64,000 nucleotides of DNA from Zanthoxylum bungeanum. Lineage: Eukaryota > Streptophyta > Magnoliopsida > Sapindales > Rutaceae. The DNA lies in assembly GCA_019454045.1 (NCBI GenBank), contig SKCR01041559.1:1-64000 (forward strand), given 5' to 3'. Below the pieces are notes generated by a model. It was not told where the DNA came from and did no database searches. It saw nothing but the letters and a program-made list of their open reading frames with translations. Positions 23,972-35,294 of this stretch are shown here, one piece after another; within the stretch, counting starts at the first letter, position 1, and every line of letters begins with the position of its first letter. Both the position numbers and the translations under genes were made by a program.

Positions 23972-25630
23972 GTGTTTCAGGTTCTCAGAAACTTCATGAG
24001 ACGAACCAGAAGCTTTGAACTCCGACCGCTTGACCCAGAAATTGAAAGAACCATCAGACAGTTGAGAAGGGAAAGGCGAGAAGGCCAAGAAGCTTTAGTC
24101 AACATGGAACCTGAACCTTTGAACGTTGCACCACCAATTCCCATTCGAGACAGAACCATTCCGGTGATTGATAGACTCATTTCTTGCATTGTACTTCCTC
24201 CCTTACCAGCAAATGCGTGTGACATCAAAACATGCATTCAGATGATTCAGCACTCAGTTCAGTTTGGGGGGAATGCAACTGAAGATCCGAATTCCCACAT
24301 CAGCAACTTCCTGGAAGTTTGCGGCACTTTTAATTACAACTGAGAAGCGGAAGAAGCAATGAGACTGCGAGTTTTTCCATACTCCTTGAAGGACAGAGCT
24401 AAAACTTGGCTACATTCACTACCACCATGTTCTATCACAACTTGGAACACTTTAGCCACCAAATTTCTTGCAAAGTACTTTCCACCAGCCAGAACCGGAA
24501 AGCTGAGGAATGACATCACATCCTTTGCGCAGCAAGATTCAGAATCCCTGTACGAAGCTTGGGAAAGATACAAAGATCTGCTCCGGAAATGTCCTCACCA
24601 TGAGATTCCAAAATGGCTTCAAGTCCAAACTTTCTATAATGGACTTTCTGGACTGATGAAAACCACAGTTGATGCTGCTGCTGGAGGAGCTTTGATGTCA
24701 AAAGGAGAAGATCAAGCCTGGGACCTAATCGAAGAGATGGCCAATAACAATTCCTTGTGGCCAACAGAAAGGAGCTTGATTCAAAGAATTGCAGGAATTA
24801 TGAAGTTGGAGCCAACACAGCAGTTAGTGCCAAACTGGACCAGATATGCAAATTCATGGAGACTCTCAACACTCAAAGCAATATTGGAGCAACAAGTTCA
24901 ACATATGGAGGAGCACCAGAGCCAACTCAACCTGAAGAAACGGTGAATTATGTCAACAATTTCAACAGACAGGGAAACAATCCATATTCCAACACCTACA
25001 ACCCAGGGTGGAGGAATCATCCCAATTTTTCATGGAGCAATAATTCTGGACAAAGGAACAATCCACCACCAGGATTTCAGCAACAGAAAAATCCACCACC
25101 TGTATTCCAGCAACATAACAAAGGCCAGGAGCATGAAAAAGAACCAGTAATGGCAGAAGTGCTGGCTCAGTTAAAAAAATACGATGCTATGATTCAGAAC
25201 CAATCAGCTTCTATCAAAGCACTGGAAAATCAGATTGGACAACTGGCCAATGCTCAGAGTTATAGACCACCAGGAAATCTTCCCAGCAACACAGAACCGA
25301 ATCCAAGGAACCGAGGGAAGGAGCAATGTCAAGCCATCACCTTGAAAAGTGGTACTGAAATCAACAAAGATGTTGGAATCAAGGCAACCATTGAAGATGT
25401 TCCAAAAGAAGCAGAGCAACAGATGGAGGAAAAGAAGCAAAGGAAAAAGAACAGATTACTCCACCTCCACATTTTCCTCAGCGTCTTCAGAAAAACAAAC
25501 TGGACAAGCAGTTTTCTCGATTCCTGGAAGTATTCAAAAAACTGCACATCAATATTCCATTTGCAGAAGCCTTGGAACAAATGCCCAGCTATGTCAAATT
25601 CATGAAAGATATTCTTTCACGACAATGAAG
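23972..25630 (+). pseudogene. gag: Athila-type gag, interrupted
   Basis: Frames 23972-24343, 24359-24946 and 24757-25605 together cover a plant Athila Gag. Seen are an arginine-rich start, then VFPYSLKDRAKTWLHSLP, FLAKYFPPARTGKLRNDITS, SESLYEAWERYKDLLRKCPH and QTFYNGL, then a Pro/Asn/Gln-rich tail with repeated NPPPGFQQQ-like units. A TGA at 24341 replaces the CGA codon found in the minus copy at 32780. A one-base deletion near 24796 shifts the frame. Gag packages the RNA; this copy cannot make the full protein. Confidence 0.9.
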
Positions 25631-25631
25631 A

Positions 25632-26255
25632 TTGGGAGATTACGAGACAGTAGCATTGATGGAAGAATACAGTGCTATCATTCAGAGGAAACTTCCCCCG
25701 AAGTTGAAAGATCCTGGCAGTTTCACTGTTCCTTGCGTCATAGGAGAACATAACTTTGGTAAGGCTTTATGTGATTTAGGTGCTAGTGTTAACTTGATGC
25801 TTTTTTTCTATTTTTAGGAAATTACAGATTGGAGAAACAATGCCAACTTCAGTCTCACTGCAACTTGCTGATAGAACGCTCGTATTTCCAAGAGGCGTAG
25901 TTGAGGATGTGCTGGTCAAGGTTGACAAATTCATTTTCCCAGCAGATTTTATTGTCCTTGATATGGAGGAAGACGCAGATGTGCCAATCATCCTTGGGAG
26001 ACCATTCTTGGCTACAGGTCGAACCATTATTGATGTACAAAAGGAGAATTAACTATGAGGGTACAGGACCAAGAAGTAACATTCAATGTTTTCAAAGCCA
26101 TGAATTTCCCAGATGATGAAAAGAAAGAGGAATGTTTCAGACTTGATGTGATACACCGAACCGTTCAGAACTCTGATGAAAAACAAAGTTCTACTAACAA
26201 ACTTAAAGCATGTCAATTGCCTGTGGAGCCTGAAGATAAAGCGCACTACTACTGA
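25632..26255 (+). pseudogene. Athila-type aspartic protease region, broken
   Basis: VPCVIGEHNFGKALCDLGAS near 25726-25785 holds the active-site D-L-G-A-S motif. The frame breaks at about 25800-25818 and resumes at 25840 with the ILGRPFLATGRTIIDVQ flap-to-C-terminal segment, ending at a TAA at 26050. A further conserved stretch (QEVTFNVFKAMNFPDD) follows in a new frame to 26255. In the family RT comes next; here it is absent. Confidence 0.85.
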
Positions 26256-26259
26256 AAGA

Positions 26260-26645
26260 GCCAATTCTTGCTCTACAAACAACAGAAGAGAAAAATTTCC
26301 ACCAGCTCAACGAATTGGAGGAATTTCACAATCAGCCTTTTGAGGATGCCAAATTGTACAAAGAAAAGGGCAAGAAACGACATGATGAGAAGTTAGTGCG
26401 CATACAACTGGAACCAGGGCAGAAGGTACTGTTAAAACAAATCAGGGTGAAATTCTTCCCATGGAAGCCAAAATCACGGTGGTCAGGTCCATTTGTGATC
26501 ACCAAAGTTTACCAAATAGAGCCGTTGAGATACATGATCCTGACGCTAACAAACTTTCAAGGTTAAAAACAAGCGTGTCAAGCACTACTGGGGAGAATCA
26601 TTTGAGCGACAAAAAAAAAGTGTCACACTTTCAGATCTAGCCTAA
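26260..26645 (+). pseudogene. Integrase C-terminal remnant joined directly after protease
   Basis: LNELEEFHNQPFEDAKLYKE, then EPGQKVLL and KPKSRWSGPFVITKVY, match the C-terminal tail of Gypsy integrase. A shifted frame with VKHYWGE follows. RT, RNase H and the integrase catalytic core, normally about 3 kb, are missing between 26255 and 26276. Because the flanking LTRs are nearly identical, this deleted form must have been mobilised by enzymes from another element. Confidence 0.85.
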
Positions 26646-27540
26646 CGTTCAAGAAGACACGTCTAGCTGACGACTTTAAACTTAGCGCTAGCAGGGAGCA
26701 ACCCATGCAATTTATGTATATATTGTGATTTGGTGTGTTTTATTTTTGTGTGTTTAATTTTGCAGGTTTAGTCATTTCACAAGATGGAAGAAGCTCTCGC
26801 AAATCTTCGCAAGCAATTTCCTTCTCTCCCTCAAAATTCTCTGATGAAAGTTTACAAAGCTCGCTTGGAAAGGATGAGACTACTGACGATTCCATGGTAT
26901 TCCTAATGACATTCGTTGGGTAATCGAAGCACGAATTCGATTAGCAGGTGAATATTTTGATTCTTGTATTCTATTTTGCTGGATTTGGAAGAAACATATT
27001 CAAAGAAACGTAGAGAGCTAAAGAAAATGGGTGTTTGTTTCAAATGTGCACGTTGGAATTGTAATACTCGTTGTCGTTCTTTAGGAATGGTGTCTGATAA
27101 TCTCGAAGACAAAATTAAATTGATTAGGATGGCTTGAGTAAGGAGTCTTTAGATGATCTATCTTCGACTCTTGAGACGCATCCCAGTGGATATGTTCATA
27201 TAGCCATTCGTAAATACATACACAATTTCTAAAAGAAAGACAACAGTTAAGTCTTGGGAATCTGACTCAAAAAGACCCTGTTTGCCAATTTATAAGAAAA
27301 TTGGATGGGAAGCTTGTCTCTGACGCATAGACGTCAATCAAGCCGTTACTTTTCTTGTAAATATTATATCTCTTTGTCTTTTCTTAATAATTGTGATTTG
27401 TTTGTTGTTTTCTTTTAATTTTCTCCGACAGGATCCAGACCTTTTTTACTATCACGATATTAATTCGCTACTAATCGTCCTCTGGAAGATACTTGTGCTA
27501 TTTTTACTCACCCTTTTCAGGTACTATAAATTCAGCCCGT
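26646..27540 (+). pseudogene. Decayed ORF in the env-like position, with intron-like ends
   Basis: After GGGAGCAACCCATGCAATTT a T-rich stretch ends in TTTTGCAG at 26766, like a splice acceptor. A 41-codon frame starts at 26784 (MEEALANLRKQFPSLPQNSL...). Further open pieces follow: one with CFKCARWNCNTRC (Cys spacing 2-4-3) near 27030, then ESLDDLSSTLETHPSGYVHI near 27150, then QLSLGNLTQKDPVCQFIRKL near 27245. GTAAATATTA (27356) to CTCCGACAG (27432) resembles a short intron. I do not recognise the protein. It may be leader exons of the LOG-like gene or an env-position ORF. Confidence 0.45.
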
Positions 27541-27589
27541 CATTGCACTTTTGAATGCATCCAGAGTTGAGAAAGAAATACATAAAAAA

Positions 27590-28150
27590 ATGGAAGCCAC
27601 TTCAGGAAGACGAGTTGAAAACATCTGTTGTGTTTGCGGTAGTAGTGTTGGTACTAAACCACAATACATAGAAGCAGCACAGGAATTGGGTCGAGTCATT
27701 AGCTGCAAGGAAATGCACTTAGTATATGGCGGAGGAAATCTTGGACTTATGGGGATCGTTTCAAAGGCTATACAAGAAGGAGGCAGTCATGTTTTGGGGA
27801 ATCATCCCAAAAACCCTTGGCAGAAGCAAATCTTATTGGACCATCAAACGGAGAGGAACTAATTGTGCCAGGTATGTCTGAACGACTGGTAGAGAAATGA
27901 TTAACCCGTGCTGATGCTTTTATTGCTGTGCCAGGTGGCTTGGGCAAATTGGAGGAAATTTTTATAGTGTTATCTTGGGCAAACTTGAACATACACCAGA
28001 AACCGCTTGGACTATACAATGTTGATGATTTTATGATTTTCTTGTGTGTTTCTTGATGATGCTCGGAGAAATGGGTTCGTGTCAAAACCTATGAAAGAAC
28101 TCCTCTTCACTGCCAGAACTGCCTCCGGATCTAATAGACCAAACTCATAG
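27590..28150 (+). pseudogene. LOG-like cytokinin riboside monophosphate phosphoribohydrolase, captured and broken
   Basis: LOG enzymes release active cytokinin bases from their riboside 5'-monophosphates. The frame from 27590 shows ICCVCGSSVGTKPQYIEAAQ, LVYGGGNLGLMG (27722-27754) and, after frameshifts at about 27800-27825, [22 protein letters not shown](L)GKLEE (27911-27957) and [21 protein letters not shown] last piece, [14 protein letters not shown], runs to a stop at 28150. The family signature PGGxGTxxE has Lys for Thr. A TGA at 27898 and further small indels break it. It is intronless, whereas plant LOG genes normally have several introns, which suggests capture from a spliced RNA. It lies inside an Athila-type element between the integrase tail and the 3' untranslated region. 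Confidence 0.85.
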
Positions 28151-28911
28151 CCTATGAACCACAAGTTGACCCTATCCATTTCAAAGATAAATTGGTTTGA
28201 GGACGATCGTTGTAAGAGACGTCGGATTAGTCTGGATCTTAACCTTTAAATTTCCTGTAGAATTTCAGCTAATCAGGTACTATCTTCTAAACTCTTCTTC
28301 TACTGTTTAAGACATTGGGGACAATGTCTCATTTAGGTTTGGGGGAGGGAATTAGTTGATTAGTATCTTGTTTTTAGTTTATGTGTTGTTTTTATTTTAG
28401 TCCAAATTTTTCGAAAAATACAAAAAAAATTGAAAAATTTTCAAAAATTACAAAAATATTTTGCGGTTTGTGTTTTTATTTTGACTAAAAAAAGGTGAAA
28501 TGGTAAGAAGAGATAAATGAGTAAGGAGTTTCCACTCTTGAGACGTATTTCAAACCTATTTCGAAACAAGTTAATTTTTGTTTATTTCATTTTGAATATT
28601 TAATTTTTGAATTTCTCCTTAAAACAGACTAAAATGGATCTTCATATGCTCAGTTGACAGATATTATCAACATATATAGTAACATACGGACATGAGCTAA
28701 AATTGAAAAGTTTGTAATATTCAGTGCTCTAGTTTAATTGGAGGAAGCATCTCAAAAAGCAATGGAGTATAATAAAAAATAAAAAAATAAAGAAAAAAAA
28801 AATCCGAGATCCGAGTTATTAAGTCTGTAAGGGTGTTTTAACACCTAGTGCCCTAAAACCAACTGGTTTGGGAGTCACTGGCCCAAAGCTCGCTACATGG
28901 ATCGAAGATGC

Positions 28912-28968
<57 letters not shown>

Positions 28969-29641
28969 CTGAAGTCTGTGGTAATTAAGTCCGTAGGGGT
29001 GTCTTAACACCTGGTGCCCTAAAGCCAACTGGTTTGGGAGCCACCGACCCAACACTCGTTACATAGATGGAAGATATTGTATATAAATAAAAATAGAAAA
29101 AAATCAAAGAAAAAAATCAGAAAAATCAGAAAAATTATTCCATTGCTCCAAAAAGATGTGAAATCTGATAGAACTTTAGGACAAAAATATTACTCTCTTA
29201 TCAACTGCACTTATGACTGTTGTGGGCAAAAATGAGTTGTTTAATATTTTGTTGGCTGTGTATATGAAGAATGGTAAAAATAATCGGAGAATTTACTTAT
29301 TCGGTAGTTTAGAAAGAAAAAAAACAACTAGTAACTTGGAGTAGAAGTTTCACTTGATTATTCATTAACTTCTTTATTCTCTTTTCTCTTATCTTTTTGC
29401 TTTTGTGTGCATTAGTTTCACTACATTTTTACTTTTATAAAATGTTTGTGGTATCATTGCTGTAAACCCTCACGAGACTACAACTCGTCCACTAGGGACA
29501 CATAGGGGTTTAAAGGCTTGTTGCATATGCTAAATGCAACCGTGATCCCTACGAAAGTGGCATAGTTTAATTTTAATTGTTTCTTATATTTTATTTTGTT
29601 GTTTTGCTCGAGGACTAGGCAAAATGTTAGGTTTGGGGGTG
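28151..29641 (+). mobile_element. Athila-type 3' untranslated region and polypurine tract
   Basis: It is non-coding. GGTTTGGGGGAGGG at 28338 is an internal purine tract. The true tract TTAGGTTTGGGGGTG ends at 29641 directly before the LTR. Bases 28581-29641 are a near-identical copy of 20734-21769. Confidence 0.85.
28914..28964. repeat. (TA)n microsatellite
   Basis: A run of about 22 TA units. The duplicate copy at 21070-21090 has only about 10, so the length changed after the element duplication. Confidence 0.95.
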
Positions 29642-31664
29642 TGATGAGCGGAAAATATATCAATATTTACCGCCCCTTTTACTTAATATTTTGTTTAGTT
29701 TCTCGGGTTTGATGAACGTTTTGATATGTTTTATTTTATTTTGCAGATAAAATAATATCGGGACTCAATGAAATCATTTAGGACGAAATGTGGATCAAAT
29801 AAGGGCAATTATTGGACTTGATATATTAATTTTGGAGATTGGAAACTTGAAAGGGCGTTTTTGACGAAGTGCAGTTTTGGAAATTCCAGTTTTGCGCATC
29901 TGTCGTATTTTGAGCATAACTGTTTACTCAGATATCGGATTGAGCTGATTCAAATTCCAGATTAAAGAAGAAGAAAAGATCTACAACTTGGAAAGAGAAA
30001 ATATTTTCAAATTCCGATGATTTCATGACCGAAATTGATGAACCATCCAGAAGTGTGTGGAGTGTAATTATTAAAAGTCATTATCAATCATTTTCAAAGC
30101 AAAATATTAATTAATAAATAATTAATAAAAATTATCAAATCACCACCAAACAAGATAAGCAATTAGTGGAGCAATTATGGATTTGGTGGAGTAATTAGTG
30201 GAGAAATTAATAATGGATTTGGTGGAGAAATTGATTGATGATTTGATGGTGGCAAAATTTTGCCTATAAATACCAAGCCATTTCATTTGTAATATTCATA
30301 CTTTCTTCTTTGAAATCCTTAATGAAAAAATAAAAAGATTGTATCTAGTTTGTTTATTTTTAGTTTTCAGTAATTAATTTTCACTCTCGCACTTTCTTTT
30401 CTTTACTTTTCAGTTTTACTTTCCGTAATTTACTTTACGCATAACACTTTCCTTTCTTTACTTTTCAGTTTTTATTTTTCAACCATGAGGAGGTAACTTC
30501 CCTCTACCGAGGTGAAAGGTAATTCTTTTACTGTTACTATCTTAGATTAATCTCCCTTAGACACAACATATTCACTATTCTAAAATTTGACTTAAAAAGG
30601 AATACCGCTATATTGGTCGGTGGGCTATTTAATTTAAACTGTTAAACCTGACTAAGCAAGGATACCGCCATATTGGTCGGTTGGTAATTTAATTTTGGTT
30701 CCGCCTTTATGGCTGGTTATTTCTTTATCGCCTACATGGCAGGTTCATGGACAAATTTTACCGCCTTTTTGGCTGGTCGGACTTAACTTGACTTAATCAG
30801 GGTACCGCCTATATAGTCGGTTGGTTTTAATCTCACAAGTGATTATGTTATACTAAGGGAGATATCTAAGTTAGTAATTAGTAAAACTAATTCCTTTTAT
30901 CTTGGCAGTTTATTTTCATTTACTTTCCCGCTTTTACTTTCTCGCAGTTACTTTTTAGCATTTTTATTTTATGTCTTTTAAGTTTTCATTAGCCATAGCT
31001 ATGTATTGTAACTAAGTTAGTATCTAGGGTTGTGATGAATTTCAATATAACCGGTTTATAAGGGGTTAGATTATAGGTTGGGTAATTTAAAGATTTATTT
31101 ATTGAGTCTTAATCTTAATGCTTTTTATTAACTGGCCATTAATAAAATTGATTAGGTAAACTTAAAATGAACTAGACATAGGGATTTTAAGTTTAAAGAC
31201 CTTAGACTCAATAACCCACGATCTTCCTTGAGGATAGATAACCCTTTAATAGATTTCCTTACAGGATAGGAATATACCTGTCGGCGGGGGTAGCCATAAT
31301 TGGAAATTAAACTTAATGAATCCAGATAATTTGGTTGACATAGACATATGGTTCAATTGGGTTAAACTGGGTATTTGTGTCTGACCATCGACAGAGGCTT
31401 ACACATAATTTAGTGTTCCAGGTTAATAAATCAATATGTTACCCAACTATAAGATAACCACTTCATCTTTAAAATGATATTGGAAGAAATCACAACCCTA
31501 GATAGTTTTTAATATTGAATTTTCTTAAAACCTAATTTCGAACAATTTTATTTACTTGTTTTTAAATTTAGAATCGTCACCATCTCAAATCAATCAATCA
31601 ACTTGTTAGATATTAGTAATCATTTGACCTCATAAAATTAATAGTTTAGATATTAAGTCCTCGT
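29642..31664 (+). mobile_element. Athila-type LTR, 3' end missing
   Basis: It starts TGATGAGCGGAAAATATATC after the polypurine tract and follows 21770-23863 with very few differences, including the TATA box (30264). It stops at AAGTCCTCGTGG, about 70-100 bases short of the LTR end, where an inverted gag begins. Even this near-identical pair differs in length only by small indels. Confidence 0.9.
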
Positions 31665-33125
31665 GGAGTGATTCTTTCTTTTTCTTTTCCTTTGCTTTTT
31701 CCTCCATCTGTTGCTCTGCTTCTTTTGGAACTTCTTCTTGGGACACCTTGATTCCAACATCTTTGTTGATTTCAGTACCACTTTTCAAAGTAATGGCTTA
31801 ACATTGCTCCTTCCCTCGGTTCCTTGGATTGGGTTCTGTGTTGCTGGGAAGATTACCTAGTGGTCTGTAACTCTGAGCATTGGCCAGTTGTCTAATTTGA
31901 TTCTCCAGTGCTTTGATGGAAGCTGATTGACTCTGAAAGATAGCATCGTACTTTTTTAACTGAGCCAGCACTTCTGCTATTCCTGGTTCATTTGTCTGCT
32001 CCTGGCCTTTGTTCTGGTGCTGGAATCCATGTGGTGGATAGTTCTGCTGTTGGAATCCAGGTGGTGGATTTTTCTTTTGCCCTGAATTGTTGCTCCATGA
32101 AAAATTAGGATGATTCATCCACCCTGGGTTGTAGGTGTTGGAGTATGGATTGTTCCCCTGTCTGTTGAAATTGTTGACATAATTCACCGTCTCTTCAAGT
32201 TGATTTGGTTCTGGTGCTCCTCCATATGGTAAACTTGTGGATCCAGTGGTAAAAGTCTCCATGAATTTGCATATCTGATCCAGCTTGGCGTTGACTGCTG
32301 CATTGGCTCCACTTTCATAAATTCCTGCAATTCTTTGGATCATGCTCTTTTCTGTTGGCCACAAGGAATTGTTGTTGGCCATTTCTTCGATTAGTTCCTA
32401 GGCTTGATCTTCTTCTTTCGCCATTAAAGCTCCTCCAGCAGCAGCATCGATTGTGGTTCTTATTATTCCAGAAAGTCTATTATAGAATGTTTGGACTTGA
32501 AGCCATTTTGGAATCTCATGGTGAGGACATTTCCGGAGCAAATCTTTGTACCTTTCCCAAGCTTCGTAGAGAGTTTCAGAGTCTTATTGTACAAAGGATG
32601 TGATGTCATTTCTCAGTTTTCCAGTTCTGGCTGGTGGAAAGTACTTTGCAAGAAATTTGGTGGCTAAAGTGTTCCAAGTTGTGATGGAACCTGCTGGTAG
32701 TGAATGTAGCCAAGCTTTAGCTCTGTCCTTCAAGGAGTATGGGAAAACACGCAGTCTCATTACTTCTTCAGCTTCTCGGTTGTAATTGAAAGTGCCGCAA
32801 ACTTCCAGGAAGTTGCTGATGTGGGCATCAGGATCTTCAGTTGCATTCCTCCTAAACTGAACTGACTGCTGAATCATCTGAATGCATGTTTTGATGTCAC
32901 CCGCATTTGCTGGTAAGCGAGGAAGTACAATACAAGAAATGAGTCTGTCAACCACCGGAATGGTTCTGTCTCGAATGGGAATTGGTGGTGCAACATTCAA
33001 TGGTTCAGGTTCCATATTGACTAAAGCTTCTTAGCCTTCTCGTCGTTCCCTTCTCAACTGTCTGATGGTTCTTTCAATTTCCGGGTCAAGCGGTCGAAGT
33101 TCAAAGCTTCTAGTTCGTCTCATGA
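31665..33125 (-). pseudogene. gag: Athila-type gag, minus strand, truncated
   Basis: This is the same Gag as at 23972-25605, in inverse orientation: frames 33015-32584 (RVFPYSLKDRAKAWLHSLPA) and 32382-31798 (MANNNSLWPTEKSMIQRIAG and a PPPGFQQQN-like tail). The N-terminus to 33120 is visible but a TAA at 33031-33033 replaces a CAA (Gln) codon, as does another at 32584-32586. The gene is cut at 31665, before the protease. Both stops look like C-to-T changes. Confidence 0.9.
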
Positions 33126-33232
33126 AGTTTCTGAGAACCTGAAACACAAGAAAACAAAAACAATAAGTAAAAAGAAAATTAGATACAAGTAAAGGTATCT
33201 AACCTTAAAACTAATAGTGAAAGATAAATAAG

Positions 33233-33250
33233 TCCCCGGCAACGGCGCCA
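33233..33250 (-). other. Primer-binding site of the minus-strand Athila-type element
   Basis: Reverse complement TGGCGCCGTTGCCGGGGA, six bases inside the LTR edge at 33257. This makes the adjoining LTR a 5' LTR. Confidence 0.9.
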
Positions 33251-33256
33251 AAAACT

Positions 33257-35294
33257 TGACCGGTGCTTACACTCGCGTATAACGCAAGCGCACATATCGT
33301 TCAAGTAGTATAAAAAGTATCGATCCCACGAGGACTTAATACCTAAGCTATTAATTTTATGAGGTCAAATGATTACTAGTATCTAAAAGGTTGTTTGATT
33401 GATTTGAAATGGTGACGATTGTAAATTTAAAAACAAGTAAATAAAATTGTTTGAAAGTAGGTTTTAAGAAAATTCAATATTAAAAACTATCTAGGGTTGT
33501 GAATCTTTCCAATATTATTTAAAGATGAAGTGGTTATCTTATAGCTGGGTAATATATTGATTTATTAACCTAGAACACTAAATTATGTGAAAGCCTCTGT
33601 CGATGGTCAGACACAAATACCCAGTTTAACCCAATTGAACCATATGTCTATGTCAACCAAATTATCTGGATTCATTAAGTTTAAGTTCCAATTATGGCTA
33701 CCCCCGCCCGACAAGTATATGTCTATCCTGTAAGGAAATCTATTAAAGGTTTATCTATCCTCAAGGAAGATCGTGGGCTATTGAGTCTAAGGTTTCAAAC
33801 ATAAAATCCCTATGTCTAGTTCATTTTAAGTTTACCTAATCAATTTTATTAATGGCCAGTTAATAAAAAGCATTAAGATTAAGACTCAATAAATAAATTT
33901 TTATATTACCCAAACTATAATCTAACCCTTATAAGCCGGTGATATTGAAATTCATCCCAACCCTAGATAACTAACTTAGTTATGACACATGGCTAAGGCT
34001 AGTAAAAACTTAAAAGTAAAAGCCATAAAAAATATGAAATAGTAAATGCGGTAAAGTAAATACTGAAAAGTAAATTACAATAAAATAAAATGATAAGGTA
34101 AAAGGAAATACTTTTACTATTTACTATTTTAGATATCTCCCATGAAATAATATATAAACTTGTGATAATATTACCAACCAGCCATATAGACGGTAACCTG
34201 ATTAATTCAAATTAAGTCCGACCAGCCATAAAGGCGGTATGATTTGTCCATGAACCTGCCATATAGGCGGTAAGAAAATTAATTACCAACCAGCTATATA
34301 GGCGGTATCCTTGATTAGTTAGGTTTAAACCAATTTAAATTTAATAACCAACCGACCAATATGGCGGTATCCTTATTAAGTCAAATTTTAAATAGTAAAT
34401 ATATTATATTTAAGGGAGATTAATCTAAATAGTAACAGTAAAAGAATTACCTTTCACCTTAGCAAGGAGAAGTTACCTCTTCATGGTTGAATAGTAAAAC
34501 TGAAACAGTAAGAACAAGAAAAATTACTATTACTATTACAAAAAGTAATTACTATTACAGAATGTAATTAAAAATTAATTACAAAACTTAAATTAAAAGA
34601 AACTAGAGAGAGAAACTCCATATTTACATCAAAGAAATGAGAGAGAATGGTACATCTAAAACTAAAATCTCGAGCTCAATTTATAGGCAAATTTTGCGTC
34701 TGGCGTCGCGACGCCAAATTCCTTCTTGCGTTGCGATGCTGGCTTTGTTGACTTGGTCCACGCGGTTTGACTTTGACTATTGACGCGGATTCCGTCGGCC
34801 CAATAAGAATTCAACACGTGGCACGCGGTAGATTCGGTTCAATGAGAAGATGACACGTGGCAGAAGAAGATTCGCCGATGATTCGATCCAATGAGAAGAT
34901 GACACGTGTCACACGGAGTGTCGGCACCATAGGCTTGTGACACGTGTCCCGGCACATGTTAGCGGATCCTCTATGATGGTGACACGTGGCACGGCACACG
35001 TTAGCAAAGTCAAACTTCTCAAATTCTAACCCTTTGACCCGGCGCACGTTAGCAGCTTTGGTGCATATTAGGCGTCGCGACACCAAGGTCTTGCGCGTCG
35101 CGACGCGCCTAAATTACCATAATGTCCTTTTTCCAATTTTCACTCTTTTGGTCCAAATCAGCTCCTGAATGTCCTGAAACTTTATTTATCTACAAAATAA
35201 CATAAAACACGTCAAAATATTCACAAAACTCAAGAAACTATACAAAATATTAGGTTAAATGAGTGGGAAATAGTGATAGATTTATCACTCATCA
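33257..35294 (-). mobile_element. Athila-type 5' LTR with G-box-rich U3, minus strand
   Basis: On the minus strand it starts TGATGAGTGATAAATCTATC at 35294 and ends GTAAGCACCGGTCA at 33257. The R/U5 half matches the LTRs at 21770 and 29642. The U3 half does not; it matches the solo LTR at 42446-44606 instead. A TATA box (CCTATAAATT) lies at 34678-34687 on the minus strand. Confidence 0.88.
34815..34988 (-). promoter_or_regulatory. Five CACGTG G-boxes upstream of the LTR TATA box
   Basis: Perfect CACGTG hexamers at 34815, 34854, 34903, 34941 and 34983, mostly as GACACGTGGC or GACACGTGTC. They lie 130-300 bases upstream of the TATA box in the element's orientation. Plant bZIP and bHLH factors bind such sites. 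TTGAC W-box cores also occur at 34748-34785 (in TTGACTTTGACTATTGAC-like text). Confidence 0.75.

Noticed and set aside
27768..28085. 105-codon minus-strand frame
   Set aside because: It is the antisense shadow of the LOG-like pseudogene, which explains the sequence better on the plus strand.
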